This document shows positions 29,192 to 36,521 of a stretch of 64,000 nucleotides of DNA, piece after piece. The translations under genes and the position numbers were made by a program. The notes beneath the pieces are model-generated. The model did not search any database, was not told the origin of the DNA, and saw only the letters and a program-made list of their open reading frames with translations. The stretch's first letter is position 1; the number at the start of each line of letters is the position of its first letter. Source of the DNA: Peptoniphilus sp. BV3C26 (GTDB lineage: Bacteria; Bacillota; Clostridia; Tissierellales; Peptoniphilaceae); assembly GCF_000478985.1 (NCBI RefSeq), contig NZ_AWXB01000065.1, positions 60,365-124,364 of the forward strand, given 5' to 3'.

Positions 29192-30301
29192 TTACTTTGC
29201 AGAATATTCTTTATAAGTTTCTTCATTATAAGGAACAGTAATTTCACCTGAAATTATTTTTTCTTCAATAGCTTTTGTTTTTTCGATTAATTCTGCAGGT
29301 ACGTGCTTGTCTGAACTTGGAGCAATACCAACAGCTCCATTATCAGATAAACCAAGATTAATAGTTGTTCCGCCTGGGAATTCTTTTCCTTCAGCTAGGT
29401 CTTTAACTATATTATAAACTGCAACATTTGCATTTTTCATAGCAGAAGTTAATACATTGTCAGGAGCTGCATCAATTTGATCTCTGTCAACACCTATTGC
29501 CCATTTTCCTTCTCCCATTTCTTTTGCTGCTTCAATAACTCCGTCTCCTGTTCCGCCAGCTGCATGGAATACTATATCAGCACCATTTTGGAACATAGTA
29601 GTTGCAATTGCTTTTCCTTTTTGTGAGTCTGCAAAACTTGCTGCATATTGAACCATAACGTCAATTTTTTTGCCAAGTTCTTTTGCTGCATAATCAACAC
29701 CTGCTCTAAAACCATAGTCAAATCCCCAGATTATGTTACTTTCAACTCCACCAACAAAACCAACTTTGTCAGTTTTTGTAGTGTGTCCTGCAATGTAACC
29801 AACTAAGAAAGATGGTTCTTGAGCTCTAAACATTATACCTACAAGGTTAGATGGTGCTTCGATTTTATTTCCATCGGCATCAACTGTTGGATCAACATCA
29901 ACTATTGCAAATTTAACATCAGGATTTGCTTTAGCTTCTTCAATTATTGTATCTCCCATTTTATAGCCTGCACCAACGATTAAATCTTTTCCATCGTCTA
30001 ACATAGTTTCAAAATTCGGCTTATAGTCATTTGAATCTTTTGATTCAGAGTATGCTATATCTACTCCAAAATCTTCTTTAGCTTTGTCAAGACCTTCTTT
30101 AACTCCTTGGTTAAATGATTGGTCGTTAACTCCACCTTCATCAGTTACAAATCCTATTTTTAAGTCTGATTTTGTTGCTTCAGCTCCTTGTTTGTTACCA
30201 TTTGCTTTTTTGTCATTACCATCTTTAGGTGCAGAATTTCCACAACCTACAAGAGCCATTGCAAAAACTAACAATAAAGCAATAAGTGATCTTCTTTTCA
30301 T
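29192..30301 (-). CDS. BMP-family nucleoside-binding lipoprotein
   Basis: A 369-residue lipoprotein. The signal peptide MKRRSLIALLLVFAMALVGC ends in a lipobox with Cys20, then a low-complexity Asn/Lys/Gly linker to about residue 45. The mature part is a periplasmic-binding fold with DEGGVNDQSFNQGVKEG, VGFVGGVESNIIWGFDYGF and AAGGTGDGVIEAAKE, as in PnrA/BMP nucleoside-binding proteins. It would be processed by LspA and deliver nucleosides to the ABC transporter downstream. It has its own good promoter. Confidence 0.95.
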   Translation of the reverse strand: MKRRSLIALLLVFAMALVGCGNSAPKDGNDKKANGNKQGAEATKSDLKIGFVTDEGGVNDQSFNQGVKEGLDKAKEDFGVDIAYSESKDSNDYKPNFETMLDDGKDLIVGAGYKMGDTIIEEAKANPDVKFAIVDVDPTVDADGNKIEAPSNLVGIMFRAQEPSFLVGYIAGHTTKTDKVGFVGGVESNIIWGFDYGFRAGVDYAAKELGKKIDVMVQYAASFADSQKGKAIATTMFQNGADIVFHAAGGTGDGVIEAAKEMGEGKWAIGVDRDQIDAAPDNVLTSAMKNANVAVYNIVKDLAEGKEFPGGTTINLGLSDNGAVGIAPSSDKHVPAELIEKTKAIEEKIISGEITVPYNEETYKEYSAK

Positions 30302-30346
30302 TGTTACCTCCTTTGTAAGAATAAACTGTTTCTTACTTGTAAATTA

Positions 30347-30375
30347 ATTATATTATAGAATATAGCATTTTTCAA
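30347..30375 (-). promoter_or_regulatory. Promoter for the BMP lipoprotein operon
   Basis: Minus-strand TTGAAA (30370-30375) and TATAAT (30347-30352), spacer 17 nt, then the AGGAGG of the lipoprotein gene. No riboswitch-like structure is evident between promoter and start, only about 45 nt. Confidence 0.75.
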
Positions 30376-30474
30376 TTTAGACTAAAAGCTCTATAGATCG
30401 CAATTTAATAGGTTTTAGTATTTAAAAAAGATTTAAAAAATAATCTAATATTACGAAAATATTTTCACAAAAAA

Positions 30475-30499
30475 AACAACTCGCTTTTCACGAGTTGTT
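30475..30499 (-). terminator. Terminator of the unknown membrane-protein gene
   Basis: The 9-bp arms AACAACTCG and CGAGTTGTT enclose a 7-nt loop; a run of eight T follows on the minus strand, after the stop at 30509. Confidence 0.87.
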
Positions 30500-30508
30500 A
30501 ATTTTTTA

Positions 30509-31537
30509 TTAAATTGCTCTTGGAATTATAAATATAATTAAAACTATAACAAAGAAGATTATTGTCCACGCTAAGGAACGTTTTAAATCTTTTTTCATAA
30601 CCGTAATTTCATCTCTACCATAAATATTTGAAATAACAGCTCCTATATAAGCAAGTATAGTCCAAATAATCAGCATTCCAAAGACGCTTGCTCCTCTATC
30701 TAAAAATCTATGCACCGTTATAACTGACAGCATCATTAAAATCATGTAAGGTATTTGAGATTTTTTACTGTTAAGCCAAAGTAAAAGAAGCATACAAATT
30801 ATAGAAAGAACAAAGACAATGCTGTTTATTGTATTTGCTGTAGATATTGATGAAACTGCTTTTTCATTAATTATTTCAAGAGAGTTTACGTAATAGCCTG
30901 ATTGATTGAAATTTTTGTTTTCATTTTTTATCCCATCTTTTGGTTTTGTAGTATCTTTAAAACTATCTACTCTGGTATTTGTTATAAATACTGAATTTTC
31001 TGAAATTGTTCCTTTTTTACCATAGTTTAAATGTTTAGGCTCACTTTTTACAGTAAAGTTATATTGGGTAACTTCTTTCTTTAAAGGTACTCTTATCTTA
31101 GAAGTTGCCATAAAATTATAATTTTTAACTTTTTTGTATAAATCCTTTAACTTTAAATTTTCTGTGAAAAGGGAACTATTAATTTTATCGTAGTCGCCTT
31201 TTAATTCTACATCACTGAATACAGGGCTTATACCTTCCGGAAAGAAAGTTTGACCTATAGGATTGCCTAAAATTCTAAAATTACCAAAATCGCCTATATA
31301 ATCAAATGAAATATCATATTTAACATAATTTCTATTATTTTCATTTGCAATAGCTCTTGTTACAGTCAAATTTTGAATATCTTGAGGATCGTTAAACAAA
31401 ATTCCGTCAAATGGTACAGGCATATTTTTTGCACTTGGCCAAAAGACTTCAGAAGAGAAAGATTTTGCAAGAGTTGATAAAAATAATAACAAAATAAAAA
31501 TTCCGTATATTATGTAGTTTTTAATCTTCTTGTTCAT
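30509..31537 (-). CDS. Unknown membrane protein with a large extracytoplasmic domain
   Basis: I do not recognise this 342-residue protein. It starts at ATG 31537 (MNKKIKNYII) behind GGAGG; 21 further in-frame codons upstream look non-coding. One N-terminal helix (about residues 8-24) is followed by roughly 220 extracytoplasmic residues with no cysteines (FWPSAKNMPVPFDG, FDYIGDFGNFRILG). Then come four hydrophobic helices: about 244-261, 268-283, 286-310 and 320-339. One-helix, domain, four-helix proteins of this kind occur in some DUF families, but I cannot assign one. It has its own terminator. The flavodiiron operon ends just upstream, so any link to it is unproven. Confidence 0.8.
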   Translation of the reverse strand: MNKKIKNYIIYGIFILLLFLSTLAKSFSSEVFWPSAKNMPVPFDGILFNDPQDIQNLTVTRAIANENNRNYVKYDISFDYIGDFGNFRILGNPIGQTFFPEGISPVFSDVELKGDYDKINSSLFTENLKLKDLYKKVKNYNFMATSKIRVPLKKEVTQYNFTVKSEPKHLNYGKKGTISENSVFITNTRVDSFKDTTKPKDGIKNENKNFNQSGYYVNSLEIINEKAVSSISTANTINSIVFVLSIICMLLLLWLNSKKSQIPYMILMMLSVITVHRFLDRGASVFGMLIIWTILAYIGAVISNIYGRDEITVMKKDLKRSLAWTIIFFVIVLIIFIIPRAI

Positions 31538-31709
31538 AGTTACCTCCATAATGAAAACATTTCTATCATTAATAATACCACGAAGTACGAGAAAATACAC
31601 TATTTTAAGAAAAAAAGTTTTTACTTATCAAGTAATATGAATTTTTATCCATATATTATGTAAAATATAAATCTTTTTTAAATATCTTTTCGCTTTTTTA
31701 TACAAAAAT

Positions 31710-31733
31710 CCCCTAAGCTTATAAGCTTAGGGG
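31710..31733 (-). terminator. Terminator of the fusion/flavodiiron operon
   Basis: A perfect 24-nt palindrome with arms CCCCTAAGCTTA and TAAGCTTAGGGG, followed on the minus strand by a T run. It directly follows the flavodiiron stop. Confidence 0.85.
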
Positions 31734-31740
31734 AACATTT

Positions 31741-32991
31741 TTATTTATCAGCTTTTTTTGCTTTTAATTCTTTTAAGTTTTTTATAGATTCAATTAAAGC
31801 ATCTGTTAATCCGTCCATATCACTTCTATTTGCTGAGTTAAGTGAAGTATTAATAGTTACTCTTTCATTTAGAACGTCCATAAGCTTCATATTTTCATCT
31901 AAGAAATCTTCCATTTTATCGCCTACTGTACAAGCCCAAGTACCATTTTCAAGGATACCTATTGTTCTGTTTTGTAGGTTAAGAGCTTCCATATCATTTA
32001 AGAAGTCTTTCATTGGAGGATAAATACCTAAGTTATAAGTTACTGAAGCAAGAACAATGTGTGAGTATTTAAAAGCATCTGAAATTAAATATGAAACATG
32101 AGTACTTGACACATCTCTTACAACAACATTTGTCATACCTTTTTCACAAAGGTCTGATGCAAGTTCTTGTGCTGCTCTTTCAGTGTTTCCATACATTGAA
32201 CCGTAAACAATTAATACACCATATTCTTCAGGTTCATATTTACTCCAAGTATCATACTTTCCGATAATATATCCGAAATCATTTCTCCAAACTGGTCCAT
32301 GAAGAGGGCAGATAAATTTAACTTGCGGAAGAAGTGGGGCTGCTTTTTTCAATACATCTTGAACAAAAGCTCCATATTTTCCTACAATATTTGTTAGATA
32401 TCTTCTCATGTGGTCTAAATAATCTCTGTCGAAGTTTACTTCGTCATTAAATAATTTTCCGTCAAGTGCTCCAAATGTACCAAAAGCATCAGCTGAGAAC
32501 AGACATCCGTTGGTTACGTCTAAAGACATTATAACTTCAGGCCAGTGAACCATTGGAGCTTCAACAAAGGCAAAAGTGTGTTTACCGAAACTAAAAGTGT
32601 CTCCTTCTTTAACAATTATTTTATTTTCTTCTTTTATTTCATATCCTGTTTGGCTCATAAATTCAAAGCCTTGTTCTGAACATATAACTTTAACATCTGG
32701 ATATCTTAAAATTACTTCTTCAATTGCTCCTGCGTGGTCAAGTTCCAAGTGATGAATTAAAAGATAATCAAGGGGTTCGCCATTTAATACTACTTTTATT
32801 CTTTCCAAGAAATCTTTTACAATTGACCAGTCAACTGTATCAATCAAAACATTTTTTTCATCCTTTAACAGATATGAGTTATATGAAACTCCTTCCGGAA
32901 TTGGATGAATATTTTCAAATAGATGTGTTCTGTGATCATTTCCACCAACATAGTAAAGATCATCAGTTACTTTTCTAATATTATATAACAT
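31741..32991 (-). CDS. Flavodiiron protein (rubredoxin:O2/NO reductase)
   Basis: A 416-residue flavodiiron protein. The beta-lactamase-like diiron domain (about residues 1-250) carries HHLELDHAG, PMVHWPEVI, LFSADAFG and CPLHGPVW, which together supply the H-x-E-x-D, His, Asp and His iron ligands. The flavodoxin domain from about 258 has VYGSMYGNTERAA for FMN. It reduces O2 to water or NO to N2O with electrons from rubredoxin. It is the second gene of an operon, 14 nt after a protein with a C-terminal rubredoxin domain, so the electron donor is probably that fused domain. O2 versus NO preference is not readable from sequence. Confidence 0.95.
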   Translation of the reverse strand: MLYNIRKVTDDLYYVGGNDHRTHLFENIHPIPEGVSYNSYLLKDEKNVLIDTVDWSIVKDFLERIKVVLNGEPLDYLLIHHLELDHAGAIEEVILRYPDVKVICSEQGFEFMSQTGYEIKEENKIIVKEGDTFSFGKHTFAFVEAPMVHWPEVIMSLDVTNGCLFSADAFGTFGALDGKLFNDEVNFDRDYLDHMRRYLTNIVGKYGAFVQDVLKKAAPLLPQVKFICPLHGPVWRNDFGYIIGKYDTWSKYEPEEYGVLIVYGSMYGNTERAAQELASDLCEKGMTNVVVRDVSSTHVSYLISDAFKYSHIVLASVTYNLGIYPPMKDFLNDMEALNLQNRTIGILENGTWACTVGDKMEDFLDENMKLMDVLNERVTINTSLNSANRSDMDGLTDALIESIKNLKELKAKKADK

Positions 32992-33005
32992 CTTTTACCT
33001 CCTAA

Positions 33006-35195
33006 TTACTTTCTATCACTCGGAAATTCCATTTCAATGAAATCTTTCTTTTCTGTTTGACATTCAGGGCATTCCCAAGTATCAGGCAATCTTTCAAAAT
33101 CTGTACCTGGATCAATTTCACCTTCCGAATCTCCAAGATCAGGATCATATTCATATCCACAACCCGGACATACCATTACTTTATAGTTAGGTGCAAGTTT
33201 TCTCGGTTTAGATCTTCTAACTTTCTTCATTGGAGGTGCCGGTTTCTTTTCTTCAGTTCCGAATTCTTCAATAAGAAGAGGCATATATTCATTAATATCA
33301 CCAACTATTCCATAGTCAGCGTTCTTAAATATTGTAGCACCAGGATTCTTGTTGATTGCAACAATTGTTGAAGCATCTTTGATACCTTTTAGATGTTGAG
33401 TTGCTCCTGAAATTCCAAGGGCAAAGTATAGATTTCCTCTGAATTTTTGTCCTGACATACCTACATATCTTTCAAGAGGTAGATATTTAAGTGTTTCAGC
33501 AACAGGTCTTGAAGAACCTAAGGAAGCTCCTGCAGCTTGTGCAAGTTTTTTAGCAACTTCCATATTTTCTTTATCGCCAATACCTTTACCTACAGAAACG
33601 ACCCTTTCAGATTCACTTATAGGAGTATCTACAGGAATTCCTACTGTGAAATCATAGCCATCTTTTTTAAGAGCAGCTACAAGATCCTTTACATTTTTCT
33701 TAGGATCATCAGAATCAAACATTTGTTTCTTTCTTTCTCCTGTTATTGGTCCCTTCTTTTCCCCTAATACTGCTGCAACTTTATTTTTCTTTCTCTTTAT
33801 TTTTCCTACTATATTTGCTGCAATAACAACTCTTTGAATTTCATTTGTTCCTTCATAAATTGTAGTTATTTTAGCATCTCTATAGAATCTTTCAACATCC
33901 ATTCCTTTTAGGAATCCATTTCCGCCATGGATTTGAAGTGCATCATTTACAACTTCAAGTGCACAGTCAGATGCATACATTTTAGCCATTGCAGATTCCA
34001 TACCATAGTTTTCATGGTTTGTTTTCATTTCAGCTGCTGAATATACTAAAAATCTTGCTGCACGAATTTTTGTTGCCATGTCTGCAAGTTTAAATGAAAT
34101 GGCTTGTTGTTGGGCAATTGGTTTTCCAAATTGAATTCTTTCTTTAGCGTATTTTACTGCTGCTTCATATGCTCCTTGAGCAATTCCCAAAGCTTGAGCT
34201 GCTATACCTATACGGCCTCCGTCAAGAGTTTGCATAGCAATTCTAAATCCTTGTCCTTCTTGTCCAAGTAAATTTTCTTTAGGAACTTTAACATTGTTAA
34301 AAATAAGCTCTGCAGTTGAAGATGATCTTATGCCTAATTTGTCATAGTGATCCCCAAAAGTGAATCCTTCAAATCCTTTTTCAACTATAAAAGCTGAAAT
34401 TCCATGAGTTCCTATACCTGGAGTTGTAACAGCAAATACTACATAAGTGTCTGCTTTAGGTGCATTGGTTATAAATATTTTATTACCATTTAAGATATAA
34501 TAATCACCGTTTAGTTCTGCAGTTGTTTCTGTTCCACCTGCATCTGATCCTGCCTCAGGTTCTGTTAAGCCGAAGGCTCCTACATGTTCACCTTTAGCAA
34601 GAGGAACTAAGTATTTTTTCTTTTGTTCTTCGGTACCAAAAGCTTCTATAGGATAGCTTCCTAAAGATGTGTGTGCTGATAAAATAACTCCAACACCACC
34701 ATCAACTCTTGAAAGTTCTTCTACAGCTATTGCATAAGATATAACATCTTTGCCTGCTCCACCGTATTCCTTAGAATAAGGAATACCCATCCAACCATTT
34801 TCACCAATTTTTTTAACTATTTCATCAGGATATTCATTGTTTTGATCAAGTGAAAATGCAATGGGTTGAACCTCAGCTTCAGCAAATTCTCTAACAGCTT
34901 TACGCAAAGATTCATGTTCATCTGTTGTTTTAAATAACATAGACTTGCCCCCTTCATTTTTATTGCTTACAGAAATATTTTTTTCTTCGGCAACTTTTTT
35001 GCTTTCTTCTTGCACATCATTGGCAACTGTTGCACTACTATTGTTGTCAATTTCTTTTTGGTCAGTTTCTTTCTTGATTACTTCTTTTTCTTCATCTTTT
35101 AAATCTTTTTCTTTAACATCACCCTTAAAATCTCTTACATCGGATTTGTTTGGCTTGTTAGATTTTTTTCTCTTAAAGATACTCAGAACACTCAC
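33006..35195 (-). CDS. Triple fusion: acyl-CoA dehydrogenase / EtfA C-terminal FAD domain / rubredoxin
   Basis: A 729-residue fusion. Residues 1-85 are a Lys/Glu/Asn-rich extension that begins MSVLSIFKRKKS. Residues 86-465 are an acyl-CoA dehydrogenase of butyryl-CoA type with LTEPEAGSDAG and the catalytic Glu448 in IYEGTNEIQR. Residues about 525-645 match only the FAD-binding C-terminal domain of EtfA (VSVGKGIGDKEN, ALGISGATQHLKG, AINKNPGATIFKNADYGIVGD). Residues 671-722 are rubredoxin with Cys676, 679, 709 and 712. The second gene of the operon is a flavodiiron protein. A GTG start at 35195 has a G6 run touching it; ATG 34940 (residue 86) has an AGGGGG site. Either or both may be used. The frame is unbroken, so the fusion is real in this sequence. 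Confidence 0.94.
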   Translation of the reverse strand: MSVLSIFKRKKSNKPNKSDVRDFKGDVKEKDLKDEEKEVIKKETDQKEIDNNSSATVANDVQEESKKVAEEKNISVSNKNEGGKSMLFKTTDEHESLRKAVREFAEAEVQPIAFSLDQNNEYPDEIVKKIGENGWMGIPYSKEYGGAGKDVISYAIAVEELSRVDGGVGVILSAHTSLGSYPIEAFGTEEQKKKYLVPLAKGEHVGAFGLTEPEAGSDAGGTETTAELNGDYYILNGNKIFITNAPKADTYVVFAVTTPGIGTHGISAFIVEKGFEGFTFGDHYDKLGIRSSSTAELIFNNVKVPKENLLGQEGQGFRIAMQTLDGGRIGIAAQALGIAQGAYEAAVKYAKERIQFGKPIAQQQAISFKLADMATKIRAARFLVYSAAEMKTNHENYGMESAMAKMYASDCALEVVNDALQIHGGNGFLKGMDVERFYRDAKITTIYEGTNEIQRVVIAANIVGKIKRKKNKVAAVLGEKKGPITGERKKQMFDSDDPKKNVKDLVAALKKDGYDFTVGIPVDTPISESERVVSVGKGIGDKENMEVAKKLAQAAGASLGSSRPVAETLKYLPLERYVGMSGQKFRGNLYFALGISGATQHLKGIKDASTIVAINKNPGATIFKNADYGIVGDINEYMPLLIEEFGTEEKKPAPPMKKVRRSKPRKLAPNYKVMVCPGCGYEYDPDLGDSEGEIDPGTDFERLPDTWECPECQTEKKDFIEMEFPSDRK

Positions 35196-35276
35196 CCCCC
35201 AAAAATTTTATAGAATAGGAAAGGTTTTCCATTATCTATTAATAAGTACTCAAATAAATCTAAATACTATACTGTA

Positions 35277-35305
35277 ATTGTATCTTTTAATTTTACTACT
35301 GTCAA
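35277..35305 (-). promoter_or_regulatory. Near-consensus promoter for the acyl-CoA dehydrogenase fusion operon
   Basis: Minus-strand TTGACA (35300-35305) and TACAAT (35277-35282), spacer exactly 17 nt. The predicted start lies about 75 nt upstream of GTG 35195. The -35 box is inside the first copy of a 70-bp tandem repeat; the second copy carries another TTGACA but no -10 box. Confidence 0.82.
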
Positions 35306-35440
35306 TAAATTTAATAATTATTTAAATTTATTTTTGTATTTTAATAGTCTTCTCGCCCATTTAAACTACTGTCAATAAATTTAATAATTATTTAAATTTA
35401 TTTTTGTATTTTAATAGTCTTCTCGCCCATTTAAACTACT
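35295..35440. repeat. Two perfect 70-bp tandem repeats plus 6 bp of a third
   Basis: Positions 35295-35364 and 35365-35434 are identical over 70 bp; 35435-35440 begins a third copy. Each unit holds an AT-rich near-palindrome with arms AATAAATTTA and TAAATTTATT around a 9-nt centre, and a TTGACA on the minus strand. This lies in the 424-bp gene-free stretch 35196-35619, which otherwise holds only the promoter, AT-rich sequence and a terminator. Confidence 0.95.
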
Positions 35441-35576
35441 CTAAATTTTATATACCCAATATTATAAATAAAAACAGTTTTATTTAATTTTGTTTTAAAT
35501 AATTTAAAAATAAAAATTTTTTTGAATTTTTAATAAAACATTTTCAAAATCATCAAATTTTTTATTTTAATAAAAA

Positions 35577-35619
35577 AATACCAAACTTTAAGTGTTTCCT
35601 ACACGAAAAATTCGGTATT
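35577..35619 (-). terminator. Terminator of the recA/Rad50-like operon
   Basis: The arms AATACCGAA and TTTGGTATT (one mismatch) enclose a loop with an inner GTGT/ACAC stem; seven T follow on the minus strand. It follows directly after the stop at 35620. Confidence 0.75.
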
Positions 35620-36261
35620 CTATAAGATGGTTTTTTCTACTAATGATTTTCCATTTTTTATATTTACTGTAAAAGAATTGTCTCCAATGTTAGCTAAATA
35701 TTGATTATGAGTTACCATAATTATTTGTCTTTCCATAGCTTCTGAAGATTTTTTTAAAAACTCTCCAAGATTAAAATTATAATCATTGCTAACATGCTTT
35801 CCTGGTTCATCAAAAATAATAGGTCCTTCTATAGGTGGTTTAGTTAAAAACATAAATGCTATTCTAAGAGCAATTGAAATTATATCAACTACTCCTCCAC
35901 CCCTTGAATTTTCAGGTTTCGTTCTGACTGTATAACCTTCGTATTCATTTACAACATAAAATTCTGCGCTTACATTATCTCTGCTTTCAGATAATTCTAT
36001 TTCAAACCTTATATTTTCTTCAAAAACATAAACTAAAAAATTGGTAACCATATTTTCTAATTGTGTTTTTGCTTCGTTTCTTGCAAATTCTGAAGATTTT
36101 TTAAGCAAAACTCCAACTTTGTTTAAAACTTCTTTGTATTCCAATTTGCTTTTTATTTCATTTTCTATTGAATCGTATCTTTTTTTTGTCAAGTCATATT
36201 GAAATCTTAATTTTGAAACATTTTTGTCGAAGCTGTCAATTTTCTCAACTATATCTTCCAT
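35620..36261 (-). CDS. Rad50/SbcC-like ATPase, C-terminal half
   Basis: A 213-residue protein: a coiled-coil N-terminus (about residues 1-70), then the C-terminal half of an SMC/Rad50 ATPase head. A signature-like SRGGGVVDIISIALR (about 118-132), the Walker B and D-loop GPIIFDEPGKHVSND, and a histidine switch IIMVTHNQYL are present. There is no Walker A, which lies in the gene two positions upstream (36518-37969). The start has a GAGGA site and overlaps the previous stop by 1 base. The split looks genuine, not a sequencing break: each start has its own ribosome binding site and no homopolymer lies at the joins. Confidence 0.85.
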   Translation of the reverse strand: MEDIVEKIDSFDKNVSKLRFQYDLTKKRYDSIENEIKSKLEYKEVLNKVGVLLKKSSEFARNEAKTQLENMVTNFLVYVFEENIRFEIELSESRDNVSAEFYVVNEYEGYTVRTKPENSRGGGVVDIISIALRIAFMFLTKPPIEGPIIFDEPGKHVSNDYNFNLGEFLKKSSEAMERQIIMVTHNQYLANIGDNSFTVNIKNGKSLVEKTIL

Positions 36262-36521
36262 TATAAATCCTCGGGCAAAAGAGAATTTGCCTCACTTATT
36301 AAATTTTCAATTTCTTTTTGAAGCTTTAAAATTTCATTGTCAAGATTTTCAGGATCTACATTAAGCTCTTTCAATTTTTTTATAAGTTCTTCTTTATTTC
36401 CTTCTAATGCTTCCAATCTTCCAACTGCTGTTGATTTTATTTGGCTTGCTTTATTTATTTTGTTTTTTAATGTTTCTATTTCTTTTTCATAGTTATTGTA
36501 TTCTTTGTTTTCGTAACTCAT
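36261..36521 (-). CDS. Small coiled-coil protein linking the two Rad50-like halves
   Basis: An 86-residue protein, almost wholly charged heptad-like coiled coil (KEIETLKNKINKASQ, KEELIKKLKELNVDPEN). It lies between the Walker A half and the Walker B half of a Rad50-like ATPase, where Rad50 itself would have its returning coiled-coil arm. The stop-start overlap with the upstream half is ATGA; a GGGGTG site precedes the start. It may be a separate subunit or the ascending arm of a split hinge; the function is unproven. Confidence 0.75.
   Translation of the reverse strand: MSYENKEYNNYEKEIETLKNKINKASQIKSTAVGRLEALEGNKEELIKKLKELNVDPENLDNEILKLQKEIENLISEANSLLPEDL

Noticed and set aside
30302..30346. 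A purine riboswitch before the nucleoside-binding lipoprotein gene
   Set aside because: The predicted leader is only about 45 nt and shows no aptamer-like conserved core.
35295..35440. The repeats as a small CRISPR array
   Set aside because: The 70-bp units are directly adjacent, with no spacers, and no cas genes are near.
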